From: Geitlerinema sp. BBD 1991-9
GTDB lineage: Bacteria > Cyanobacteriota > Cyanobacteriia > Cyanobacteriales > Geitlerinemataceae
NCBI GenBank assembly: GCA_001657325.1
Contig: LWRO01000003.1
Span: 124,001 to 188,000 of the forward strand
Reading direction: 5' to 3'
DNA: 64,000 nt
In this document: positions 54,324 through 63,754 of the stretch, in pieces
Position numbering within the stretch: position 1 is the first letter of the stretch
How the letters are laid out: the number at the start of each line of letters is the position of its first letter
Translations under genes and position numbers: made by a program
Notes under the pieces: model-generated
Databases searched by the model: none
What the model was told of the DNA's origin: nothing
What the model saw: only the letters and a program-made list of their open reading frames with translations

Positions 54324-57300
54324 ATGCAAAGCCAGAATTTTGCAGCCACAGATCCTGTCGCCACGCTTCAACCCGATCGAGTGGCTCTACAAATGAGACC
54401 AAGTCAAGATTCCAGCAGTGAGCCGGTATTAATTCATCGACGATTTGAAGCGCAAGTCGATCGATCTCCGGATGCAATTGCCCTCGATTTTGAAGGCCAG
54501 CAACTCACTTATGCAGATCTCAATCGTCGTGCAAACCAACTGGCTTACCATTTAAAAGCATTGGGCGTGGGGCCCGAGGTGCTGGTGGGAATTTGCGTCC
54601 GTCGTTCCCTAGACCTGGTCGTCGGCTTGTTGGGCATCCTGAAAGCAGGAGGGGCCTACGTCCCTCTAGATCCTCAATATCCGCAAGCACGCTTAGCCCT
54701 CATCCTAGAAGATGCCCAAGCGCCGGTATTGTTAACTCAGCAGTCATTAGTCGAGTCCCTGCCACCGCATCACGCCCGTGTCGTTTGCCTCGATACCGAT
54801 TGGGGGTCGATCGCCCAACACGACGATCGAAATCCCGTCAGCGATGTAGCACCAACCAATTTGGCCTACGCAATCTATACCTCTGGTTCGACTGGAAAGC
54901 CCAAAGGGGTCGCGATCGAACACCGAAATACGATTGCTTTAGTGGAATGGGCCAGCGAAGTCTTTCCCCCAGAAGATTTAGCCGGAGTCTTAGCCTCGAC
55001 TTCGATCTGCTTTGACCTCTCTGTATTCGAGCTGTTCGTACCGCTAAGCTATGGCGGAAAGGTCATCCTGGCGCAGAACGCACTTCATTTACCGACCTTG
55101 CCATCAGCGAAGGACGTAACTCTGATTAACACGGTTCCCTCCGCGATTGCCGAGTTGCTGCGAAGCCACAGCATTCCCGCCTCTGTCCGCACAGTCAACC
55201 TTGCTGGCGAACCGTTACCCAATCCTCTCGTCCAGCAGATCTACGAGCAGACCCAAGCACAGCAAGTCTTCAATCTCTACGGGCCCTCTGAAGATACGAC
55301 CTATTCCACCTACGCGCTGGTGCCACGAGAGTCGAACGAGCCTCCATCTATCGGTCGTCCCATTCGCAACACCCAAGTTTATCTGCTCGACGATCGAAAA
55401 CAACCCGTCGCACCCGGTGAAGTCGGCGAATTGTACGTTGGGGGCAGCGGTATCGCGCGGGGATACCTCAACCGCCCCGAATTGACCGCCGAACGGTTCG
55501 TTCCCAATCTTTTCGCAACCGCAAAGGGCAAACGTTCAACGTCCAGACTCTACAAAACGGGCGATTTGGCTCGCTATCGATCGAGCGGCGACCTCGAATA
55601 TCTCGGGCGAATCGACCACCAAGTCAAAATTCGGGGTTTCCGCATCGAACTCGGCGAAATTGAAGCGGCACTTTGGCAGCATCCCGAAGTGCGAACGGCT
55701 GTAGCGATCGTGCGGGACGATCTCCAGGGAGATCGACAGCTGGTTGCCTATGTGGTGTCCGAACTCACGCCAGAGCGACTCCCCCTAGAGGGTTCGGCGC
55801 TGATGGTAACGAACCGTCCAGACGAGATCGATCGAGCTGTCGAAGTTACCACTGTTACCCTATCCTGCAACGGAGTCGAGTTGGCGAACGTCCCAGAATG
55901 CCAAGCGGGCCAGCGCGTGCGTCTGCGTTTATCGTTGCCGGCCGTCGATTGCAACGATTCCGAGCTGTTACTGTCGGGAAGAGTGACCCAATGGCAGGAC
56001 GATCGAGCCGAAATACAGTTCGATCTGAAATCTGAGGAGCAATCTCTCCTCATCCAGAGCGTTACGCACTTGCTCGAAACGCATGGACACATCAGCTCGC
56101 TCCAGAGATCGATCGCCAACCGATTGCGCCGCTTCCTACAGCAACGGTTGCCCGACTACATGGTTCCCAACCGTTTCGTTTTAATTCCCGCCCTACCGCT
56201 GATGCCCAATGGGAAGGTCGATCGTCGATCGCTTCCCGCACCCAAATCGATCGTTGACAACACGCGGACAGCACCCCAAACCGCCACAGAAGCGGCACTG
56301 GCACTGATTTGGGCAGACGTTCTGGGTTTGGAACAGGTCGGCATTCACGACTCCTTCCTAGACCTGGGGGGACATTCCCTGCTGGCGGCCCGCCTCGTGT
56401 CTCGTATCCGCGATGCGTTCCAAGTCGAGTTACCCCTACGCTACCTGTTTGAACTGCCCACCGTACACGAGTTGGCCGAGCGCCTGGAAACCGTTCAGCA
56501 GAGCGATTGGGTTTGTCAGTTTCCCCCCGTTCGACCTGCCTCCCGGAGCGAGAACATCCCTCTCTCCTTAATGCAGGAACAGCTGTGGTTCCTCGATCGA
56601 TTGGTTCCCAACAATCCGTTCTACAACGTTCCCGAAGCATTTCGTCTGAACGGGCCCTTAGACGCAGCGGTGTTAGAACAGTGTCTTCAAGAGCTGATCG
56701 ATCGTCACGAGGCGCTGCGGACGACCTTTTCGATCGCGGACGGGCAACCCGTCCAAGTGATTCATCCTTCCCTTCCCTGCAAAATCGCCACGATCGATCT
56801 GCGGGATCGGCCCGAAGCCGAACGGGAAACGGAAATGGGACAGCAGATCGCCCAGGAAACCTGGCAACCGTTTGACTTATCTCAAGGCCCGCTACTCCGG
56901 GCTACCCTGTACAGGCTGAGCGACACCGAACACGTCTTGCTCCTGAACCTGCACCACATCATTTGCGATGAATGGTCGATCGGCGTGCTGTTACACGAAC
57001 TCGCAACGCTCTACACTGCTGCCGCAACAGATACGCCATTATCTCTTCCCGAGAACGCACTGCAATATGCGGACTTTGCCATCTGGCAACGACAATGGCT
57101 GCAAGGCGAGATGCGCGAATTGCAACTGTCGTACTGGAAGCAGCAACTCAGCGGTCGCTTGCCCGTCTTACAATTGCCGATCGATCGATCGCGTCCGCCC
57201 GTTCCAACCTATCGCGGGGCCCGGCAGTTTTTTAGCCTGTCCGAATCTTTAACTGAAAAACTCAAAGCCTTGAGTGACGAGGAAGGCGTGACTCCCTTCG

Positions 57301-59819
57301 TGACGCTCCTGGCAGCCTTCCAAACCTTACTCTATCGCTACACCGGACAAGAGGACATTCTCATCGGGTCGCCCATGGCCAACCGTCCTCGATCGGAACT
57401 CGAAGGTGCGATCGGATTCTTTGTCAACACCCTCGTCCTACGAACTGACCTGTCGGGTACGCCCAGTTTTCGGCAGTTGCTCGCCCGCGTTCAGGAGGTG
57501 GTGTTGGGAGCCTTGACGCACCAAAACTTACCGTTCAAACAGCTCGTCCAAGAACTGCACCCCGATCGAGACCTCAACCAAAATCCGCTGTTTCAGGTGT
57601 TGTTTAACTGGCAAAACGTTCCCGTCGCGTGGCCGGTGCCAAACCTTACCCTGACCCGCATTCCAGTCGATAACGGAACGGCTAAGTTCGATCTGTTTTT
57701 GGAATTAGCCCAGACTCCAGATGGCATCTCGGGATACTTTGAATACAGTACCGATCTGTTTGAAGCGACCACGATCGAGCGGATGGTGGGGCATTTCCAA
57801 ACGCTTTTGGAAGGAATCGTCGCCGATCGAGAACGCTCTCTGTGCGACCTTTCCGTATTAACGGCGATCGAGCATCAGCAATTGGCAGCCTGGAACGCCA
57901 CCGAGGCCGATTATCCAGAGCAATGCGCCCATCATTGGTTTGAAGCGCAGGTCGAACGTACACCGGACGAGATCGCCTTAGTGTTCGGCCACGCGCAGCT
58001 CACCTACCGAGAGCTGAACCAGCGCGCCAACCAACTCGCCCACTATCTCCAATTGCAAGGAGTCGGCCCCGATATCCCCGTCGGACTCTGCGTCGAACGC
58101 TCGATCGACACGATCGTCGGTCTTCTCGGAATCCTCAAAGCCGGTGGTGCTTATTTACCCCTCGATCCCACCTATCCAGCGGAACGGTTAACCTTCATGC
58201 TGGAAAATGCGAGCGTTTCGGTTCTCGTGACTCAGAGCCAGCTTGTCGGCAGCTTGCCCGTGCAGGGGGTTGTAGTTGTTTGCTTGGATGCAGACTGGCC
58301 GGCGATTGCGCGGTGTGACAAAACCAATCCCGCCAGTCAAGTCGACCCCGATGGTCTAGCGTATGTCATCTATACCTCTGGCTCGACGGGCCAACCGAAA
58401 GGCGTTGCGATGCCGCACCGTCCTCTGACTAACCTCCTGGCATGGCAGCAGCGTAATTCGGGCGCTTCGGTTGGCGCGAAAACCCTGCAATTCGCCCCCA
58501 TTAGCTTCGATGTCTCGTTTCAGGAGACGTTCGCAACGCTGGGTACGGGGGGAATTCTCGTTTTGATGTCGGAAGCGCTGCGGCGAGATAGCCTCAGTCT
58601 GCTGCGATTTCTCGATACGGCAGAGATCGATCGACTGTTTCTCCCCTTTGTCGCCCTCCAACACTTGGCTGAGGTGGCGGAAGCTGAAGGCATTGCCCCG
58701 ACTAACCTGCGGGAAGTCATTACAGCCGGCGAACAGTTGCGGATTACCTCAGCCATTGCCAATTGGTTTAACCAACTGCCGAACTGTACCTTGTACAACC
58801 ACTACGGCCCCTCTGAAAGCCACGTGGTTACAGCATTTACCCTGACAGGTTCCCCCGCAAAGTGGCCCGTGCTGCCCCCGATCGGTCGCCCCATTGCCAA
58901 CACCGAGATCCTCCTACTCGACGCTCAGAAACGACCGGTTCCTGTCGGCGTTCCCGGCGAACTCTACATTGGCGGCACGAGCTTAGCCCGAGGCTATCTC
59001 AATCGTCCCGATCTGAGTGCCGAGCGTTTCATCTCCAATCCGCATACCACGTCGAGCATCAAAAGTCAATCTCCAAAACTCTATAAAACGGGGGACTTAG
59101 CGCGCTACCTGCCCGATGGCAACATCGAATACCTGGGACGAAGCGACCAGCAAGTGAAAATTCGGGGCTTCCGCATTGAGCCTGGAGAGGTCGAAGCGCG
59201 GCTCGAACAGCACCCCCGCGTGCGAGAAGCTGTAGCGATCGCGCGGGAAGACGTGCCGGGTGACAAGCGTTTGGTGGCCTATATCGTTCCGGAATCCGCG
59301 AAATCGGCTGACGAATCCGCGCCGTCTTCTATGCAACTGCGCCAATTCCTACAAACGCAACTTCCGGAATACATGGTTCCTTCGGCGTTTGTTTGTCTCG
59401 ATCGACTGCCTTTAACCCCCAGCGGTAAGGTCAACCGTCGCGCTCTACCGGCTCCCGATCGAAACCGTCCCGAACTTGCAGAGCGCTTCGTTGCGCCCAG
59501 AACTGAAGTCGAGAAGGGGTTAGCTGACCTCTGGATTCAAGTTCTCAATGTCGAGCGGGTCGGGATCTACGATAACTTCTTCCATCTTGGAGGGCACTCG
59601 CTTCGGGCCATTCAACTCGTCGCCAAAATTCGGGACGTGTTTCAGGTCGATCTGATGTTACAGAGTTTCTTCGAGGCGCCCACCATTGAAGGACTAGCCC
59701 AACGCATCACCGCTTGTCAAGTGGGAATGGATGCGATGGAAAGCGACGTTGCGATCGATCTCATGGCAGAAGTGGTCTTAGATCCAGCGATCGATCCCAA
59801 GGCCGCCACGATTTCTTGA
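54324..59819 (+). CDS. two-module NRPS, A(Ala)-PCP-C-A(Pro)-PCP
   Basis: An 1831-residue synthetase. A1 (about 30-630) has YTSGSTGKPKG and specificity residues D-L-F-N-N-A-L-T-Y-K, the code of the alanine domain of microcystin McyA. PCP1 carries its serine at 685 (LGGHSL). The C domain (about 740-1180) has the intact HHIICDEW. A2 (about 1195-1715) reads D-V-Q-F-I-A-H-V-V-K, a proline or methylproline code. PCP2 has Ser 1759. There is no TE domain; release is likely by the reductase gene 55 bases downstream. Odd feature: A1 has an extra about 115 residues (about 480-595) between motifs A8 and A9, reading like a PilZ domain. ATG 54324 is the start. Confidence 0.93.
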   Translation: MQSQNFAATDPVATLQPDRVALQMRPSQDSSSEPVLIHRRFEAQVDRSPDAIALDFEGQQLTYADLNRRANQLAYHLKALGVGPEVLVGICVRRSLDLVVGLLGILKAGGAYVPLDPQYPQARLALILEDAQAPVLLTQQSLVESLPPHHARVVCLDTDWGSIAQHDDRNPVSDVAPTNLAYAIYTSGSTGKPKGVAIEHRNTIALVEWASEVFPPEDLAGVLASTSICFDLSVFELFVPLSYGGKVILAQNALHLPTLPSAKDVTLINTVPSAIAELLRSHSIPASVRTVNLAGEPLPNPLVQQIYEQTQAQQVFNLYGPSEDTTYSTYALVPRESNEPPSIGRPIRNTQVYLLDDRKQPVAPGEVGELYVGGSGIARGYLNRPELTAERFVPNLFATAKGKRSTSRLYKTGDLARYRSSGDLEYLGRIDHQVKIRGFRIELGEIEAALWQHPEVRTAVAIVRDDLQGDRQLVAYVVSELTPERLPLEGSALMVTNRPDEIDRAVEVTTVTLSCNGVELANVPECQAGQRVRLRLSLPAVDCNDSELLLSGRVTQWQDDRAEIQFDLKSEEQSLLIQSVTHLLETHGHISSLQRSIANRLRRFLQQRLPDYMVPNRFVLIPALPLMPNGKVDRRSLPAPKSIVDNTRTAPQTATEAALALIWADVLGLEQVGIHDSFLDLGGHSLLAARLVSRIRDAFQVELPLRYLFELPTVHELAERLETVQQSDWVCQFPPVRPASRSENIPLSLMQEQLWFLDRLVPNNPFYNVPEAFRLNGPLDAAVLEQCLQELIDRHEALRTTFSIADGQPVQVIHPSLPCKIATIDLRDRPEAERETEMGQQIAQETWQPFDLSQGPLLRATLYRLSDTEHVLLLNLHHIICDEWSIGVLLHELATLYTAAATDTPLSLPENALQYADFAIWQRQWLQGEMRELQLSYWKQQLSGRLPVLQLPIDRSRPPVPTYRGARQFFSLSESLTEKLKALSDEEGVTPFVTLLAAFQTLLYRYTGQEDILIGSPMANRPRSELEGAIGFFVNTLVLRTDLSGTPSFRQLLARVQEVVLGALTHQNLPFKQLVQELHPDRDLNQNPLFQVLFNWQNVPVAWPVPNLTLTRIPVDNGTAKFDLFLELAQTPDGISGYFEYSTDLFEATTIERMVGHFQTLLEGIVADRERSLCDLSVLTAIEHQQLAAWNATEADYPEQCAHHWFEAQVERTPDEIALVFGHAQLTYRELNQRANQLAHYLQLQGVGPDIPVGLCVERSIDTIVGLLGILKAGGAYLPLDPTYPAERLTFMLENASVSVLVTQSQLVGSLPVQGVVVVCLDADWPAIARCDKTNPASQVDPDGLAYVIYTSGSTGQPKGVAMPHRPLTNLLAWQQRNSGASVGAKTLQFAPISFDVSFQETFATLGTGGILVLMSEALRRDSLSLLRFLDTAEIDRLFLPFVALQHLAEVAEAEGIAPTNLREVITAGEQLRITSAIANWFNQLPNCTLYNHYGPSESHVVTAFTLTGSPAKWPVLPPIGRPIANTEILLLDAQKRPVPVGVPGELYIGGTSLARGYLNRPDLSAERFISNPHTTSSIKSQSPKLYKTGDLARYLPDGNIEYLGRSDQQVKIRGFRIEPGEVEARLEQHPRVREAVAIAREDVPGDKRLVAYIVPESAKSADESAPSSMQLRQFLQTQLPEYMVPSAFVCLDRLPLTPSGKVNRRALPAPDRNRPELAERFVAPRTEVEKGLADLWIQVLNVERVGIYDNFFHLGGHSLRAIQLVAKIRDVFQVDLMLQSFFEAPTIEGLAQRITACQVGMDAMESDVAIDLMAEVVLDPAIDPKAATIS

Positions 59820-59874
59820 AAAGCTTTGTGTGCGAGGTTTGGCCTGAAAAGTTTTGAATGTGTGGAGATGTTTG

Positions 59875-61056
59875 ATGAAGTCAGTTAAAGACCCTGCCAA
59901 TATTTTCTTAACCGGAGCAACGGGTTTTCTGGGAACCTTTCTTTTGTACGAACTCCTAGAACAAACTTCCGCGACGATTTACTGTTTGGTGAGGGCAGCC
60001 AGTCCCCAAGCTGGAAACCAACGGCTCCAAGATACCCTGAAACGTTACGCCCTTTGGGATGAAGGGAAACGCAATCGCATCGTTCCCGTTCAGGGAGATT
60101 TGTCAGTTCCGCTCTTGGGTTTGTCCCCCTCCCAGTTCGAGAGTTGGGCAGAAATCCTTGATGTCATCTACCACAACGGGGGATTGGTCAACTTCCTATA
60201 TCCCTACTCAGTTCTGAAAGCACCGAACGTACAGGGGACTCATGAAATCTTGCGACTTGCTTGTCAAGCCAAGGTCAAACCCGTTCATTTCATTTCAACG
60301 GTTGGGGTCTTTTCGCCAATTGCTTATCAAGATCGACCTCTGATTCGAGAGGAAGATCCCCTTGATCGAACAGAAGGACTTTACGGCTACACTCAAAGTA
60401 AATGGGTGGCTGAAAAAATGATTGAGGCAGCCCGCGAGCGGGGATTGCCAGCTACAATTCACCGTCCCTTCTGGATTGAAGGACACAGCCAAACGGGCGC
60501 GTGCAATCAGGCAGACTTTTTACGAAGTGCGATCTCCGGTTGCATTCAACTGGGACTCGCGCCGGATTGGCAAATGCGCGTCGATATCGTTCCGGTGGAC
60601 TACCTCAGTCGAGCGATTGTTTATTTATCTCGACAAGAGAGTTCGATCGATAAGACGTTTCACTTCTCCAACCCGAAGGCTTTATCTTGGACTCAACTCG
60701 TTAAATGGATGCAGAACTTCGGTTATCCCCTTCAGCAACTCCCAGCTCGGAACTGGCTGTCCAAAATGATAGACCAAGTGCAAGGTTCTCCAGATAACGC
60801 GCTATACCCGTTTCTGCCGTTCTTTTCCGAACAAATCCCCGGACAGCAAATGTCGATTCCCGACACCTATTTCCAAACTAAGCCCCTACAATTTGACTGT
60901 CAGAATACCATCAGTGGGCTGGCAAGTACTGACATCACCTGTCCCCCTGTAGACGATAACCTCCTAGAAACGTACTTCTCTTACTTCATCAAAACTGGCT
61001 TCCTGCACCCCCCGAAAGCCAAGCATAAATTGAGATCGAGACTTGCAGTAGGCTAA
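59875..61056 (+). CDS. thioester reductase (NRPS release enzyme)
   Basis: A 393-residue extended SDR of the thioester-reductase type, usually found as the terminal R domain of NRPSs. The NADPH motif is FLTGATGFLGTFLLYELL. The active-site Tyr-Lys lie in GYTQSKWVAEKM, and FISTVGVFS provides the Ser/Thr. ATG 59875 follows GGAG. It would reduce the PCP2-bound dipeptide thioester to an aldehyde, or further to an alcohol. It is separate from the NRPS rather than fused, and both are in one operon-like pair. Confidence 0.9.
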   Translation: MKSVKDPANIFLTGATGFLGTFLLYELLEQTSATIYCLVRAASPQAGNQRLQDTLKRYALWDEGKRNRIVPVQGDLSVPLLGLSPSQFESWAEILDVIYHNGGLVNFLYPYSVLKAPNVQGTHEILRLACQAKVKPVHFISTVGVFSPIAYQDRPLIREEDPLDRTEGLYGYTQSKWVAEKMIEAARERGLPATIHRPFWIEGHSQTGACNQADFLRSAISGCIQLGLAPDWQMRVDIVPVDYLSRAIVYLSRQESSIDKTFHFSNPKALSWTQLVKWMQNFGYPLQQLPARNWLSKMIDQVQGSPDNALYPFLPFFSEQIPGQQMSIPDTYFQTKPLQFDCQNTISGLASTDITCPPVDDNLLETYFSYFIKTGFLHPPKAKHKLRSRLAVG

Positions 61057-61464
61057 TACACTTTTTGAAGGTGCATCAGCTAGATTGAAGAAATGTTAGT
61101 GGAGGTAACAAGGAGTAGAAAACACACGCTGAACGAGGCATATCTCGAAAGTTGATTGGACTTTCGGAATTCACAAATCAAAAGTCTGCACTTCAGATTT
61201 CATGCTTCTTCCAGCATCTCTCTCAATTGAAATTGGGTTTGAGGGTAGGGGTGAAAACTGTTCGCTCCTGCCCTAATTTGTGTCAACTGTCGGGTCTGTT
61301 GGAGTTAGTGCGTTCGCGAAGCGTCTCGGAACGAGAATCTCGCAGAGTTTATGAAATTCCGAAACCGTTGGCGTCGGGGCGAACGGCCGTTCCCCCGACA
61401 AGAGTCTTGGTATCATCGGCAATCCAATACCACCGCAATTCCAACAGACCCCAACTGTATAGCC
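61057..61464. other. gap after the NRPS locus
   Basis: No supported gene. It contains a GCGTTCGCGAAGCGTCTCGG word at 61312, a repeat element widely seen in filamentous cyanobacteria. The ORFs here look like shadows. Confidence 0.5.
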
Positions 61465-62082
61465 TCAAACGGCGACAAAGTCCATGCGGAGATCGTAGGG
61501 ATCGAGGCCGATAACAGCCAGTTTGCGGCGTTTTCCTATTCCACAAGTATGCGATCCACGTACTCCCCACGCCGGAACGTAAGCGTCTTGAGATTTGAAA
61601 AATTCATCGACAAAGTCAAAGGGTTCCTGCACGTCGCTCGCCTCAATTTGTCGCCGTATTGAGTAAAACTTCCAGTCTTCTCCATAGAGGGTATGGGGTT
61701 CGGGATTAGCTGCTTTATCGGAGAAATCGTTCTCACAGCAGTCGTAAAATTCTTCCAATAACTCTCCACAATCGTATAGTTTATAGCCGATCGCACCGGC
61801 GGTATCGCTAACGCCATATTCGATCGCCTGTGTTTGAAGCTGTTGAGAAATTGCTTGAGCGTCTTCAGGTTTAAGTCCGTTATTCCAGGAGTAAATAACT
61901 TCTTCGTGAATGACCGTCCACGAATGTCCGTGAAACTGAAAGACGATGAAACATTCGTTGGTTAACTCCACTTCTTTTTCAAATACATCTCGTTCCCAAA
62001 CCGTTGCATTGCGAACTCGATACAACGCTTCAGCAACTTTCTCTACATCCCCTTTGACGAGAATGATGCGATCGTTTAAATA
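61465..62082 (-). pseudogene. 3' part of an IS-disrupted ankyrin-type gene
   Basis: The frame is open from the IS boundary to the stop at 61465 and begins mid-protein (YLNDRIILVKGDVEKVAEAL). The later part is acidic and aromatic (FQFHGHSWTVIHEEVIYSW, then YDCGELLEEFYDCCEND). I do not recognise the domain. Translation could start at the internal codon near 62025, but the true N-terminus lies beyond the IS at 63749-64000. Joining the two pieces after removing the IS and one TAAATA copy keeps the frame. Confidence 0.8.
62077..62082. repeat. target-site duplication, left copy
   Basis: TAAATA, identical to 63749-63754 on the other side of the IS. It is the scar of insertion. Confidence 0.85.
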
Positions 62083-63748
62083 GGGCTTGCTGAAAAAACA
62101 GCGAAAAGCTGATAGTATAAGGCTTAGAGGAGTCTCAACTTGGGCTCAAATCCCCGAGAAAGTAGGTAGAATTGGGAATTCCCGTGCATCCCAACTGAGA
62201 AAATGTATCGAAAATCACAAAATTTTGACTCGCCCGACGAAGCCTTGGAACTGCACTTTGAAGTAAAGTTGTGTGAAGAAAATCGTTGGGTCATTTTGGC
62301 GAAGCTCATTCCCTGGGCAGAATTTGAGGCAGAATATGCCCAGAATTTTTCTGAGGAAATGGGAGCGCCTGCGAAACCATTTCGGATGGCATTGGGAGCC
62401 TTAATCATTAAAGAAAAATTGGGAATCAGCGACCGAGAAACCGTCGAACAAATCAAGGAAAACCCTTACCTACAGTATTTTATTGGGGAAAAGAGTTATC
62501 GGAACGAAGCGCCTTTTGATGCTTCAATGATGGTTCATTTTCGGCAAAGAATTGGTCGATCTCTGCTTCAAAAAATCAATCGAAGAATTGTCCGACAAGC
62601 TCGAGAATTTCAACCGGAAGAATCTCGCGCAAAAAAGTCAGAAGGAGTCGAAGAAAAAAAAGAAAATAGAGAAAAACTCTTAATCGATGCGACCGTCGCA
62701 CCGGCCGATATCAAATACCCCACCGATGTCGAACTCTTAAATCAAGCCAGGAAAACCACCGAACTCATCCTAGACATTTTATATAAATCCCTGAAGGAAA
62801 AACTGGCTCAAAAACCTAGAACCCACCGAAAACTCGCCCGAAAAGAGTATCTCAAATTTGCCAAAAAGAGGAGACCCTCTCGAAAAGAAAGAAGAAATGC
62901 TGTCAAAAAACAACTCCAATATCTCCAACGAAACTTCAGACATATTGAGAGATTAATCGAGGAAGGCGCTAGCCTAGAACGCTTAAGCAGAAGGCAATAC
63001 AGGAATTTATTAGTCTCTAGTGAAATAACCCGTCAACAGCAGTGGCTCTGGTCAAACCATAAAAAGAAAATCGAAAATCGCATCGTCAGTTTAACACAAC
63101 CTCATCTCCGTCCAATTGTCAGAGGCAAGGCAGGAAGTCCCACAGAATTCGGAGCTAAGTTATCAGTCAGTTGTTGTGAGGGATATGTATTTGTCGAAAA
63201 AATTAGTTGGGATAACTATAATGAAAGTGGAGATTTAATCTCACAAGTAGAAGCTTACAAAGACTATACGGGAGTTTACCCAGCATCGGTTCACGCCGAT
63301 CGAATTTATCGAACCCGAGATAATCGATCCTGGTGTAAAGAAAGAGGAATTCGTCTCAGCGGGCCGCCTTTAGGAAGACCTCCCAAAACCGTCAGCCGAG
63401 AAGCCAAAAAACAAGCCCAAGAAGACGAGCGTATTCGCAATGGAATTGAGGGGAAATTTGGACAAGCCAAAAGAAGATTCAGCTTGAGTCGTGTCATGGC
63501 TAAACTTCCTAATACTTCTGAAACTTCTCTAGCTCTGACCTTTTTAGTGATGAACCTGGTCAAGCTGCTGAGGCAGTTTTACTGTCTTTTTTTTGTGTCA
63601 CTTTTTCCCAACTCTCAGAATTTTGCTGAGAAACATTAATCTCAGTTATGAAGTGGACAACTTAAGTCAAGCCGGAGTTATGCTTTGAGGAAGAAAGCTT
63701 CTTCCTCATTTTCCACCCCCGGCTTTTGATAACTTTTTCAGCAAACCC
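62083..63748 (+). mobile_element. IS5/IS1182-like insertion sequence
   Basis: A 1666-base element. The ends GGGCTTGCTGAAAAA (62083-62097) and TTTTTCAGCAAACCC (63734-63748) are 15-bp inverted repeats with one mismatch. It is flanked by TAAATA on both sides. It holds one transposase gene in full length. The ends are intact and the duplication perfect, so insertion is probably recent. Confidence 0.92.
62203..63639 (+). CDS. IS5/IS1182-like DDE transposase
   Basis: A 478-residue transposase with an N-terminal DUF772-type helical domain (FRMALGALIIKEKLGISDRE, then QYFIGEKSYRNEAPFDASMM). The DDE catalytic residues are in LLIDATVAP, SVHADRIYRT and GIEGKFGQAKRRFSL. The frame is unbroken, so it may be active. 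A basic middle section (about 195-260) separates the first Asp from the rest. Subgroup assignment is from general resemblance. Confidence 0.88.
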   Translation: MYRKSQNFDSPDEALELHFEVKLCEENRWVILAKLIPWAEFEAEYAQNFSEEMGAPAKPFRMALGALIIKEKLGISDRETVEQIKENPYLQYFIGEKSYRNEAPFDASMMVHFRQRIGRSLLQKINRRIVRQAREFQPEESRAKKSEGVEEKKENREKLLIDATVAPADIKYPTDVELLNQARKTTELILDILYKSLKEKLAQKPRTHRKLARKEYLKFAKKRRPSRKERRNAVKKQLQYLQRNFRHIERLIEEGASLERLSRRQYRNLLVSSEITRQQQWLWSNHKKKIENRIVSLTQPHLRPIVRGKAGSPTEFGAKLSVSCCEGYVFVEKISWDNYNESGDLISQVEAYKDYTGVYPASVHADRIYRTRDNRSWCKERGIRLSGPPLGRPPKTVSREAKKQAQEDERIRNGIEGKFGQAKRRFSLSRVMAKLPNTSETSLALTFLVMNLVKLLRQFYCLFFVSLFPNSQNFAEKH

Positions 63749-63754
63749 TAAATA
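63749..63754. repeat. target-site duplication, right copy
   Basis: TAAATA, matching 62077-62082. Confidence 0.85.

Noticed and set aside
62025-62082. Independent gene starting at 62025
   Set aside because: The frame continues upstream to the IS boundary with protein-like sequence and joins in frame to the ankyrin part.
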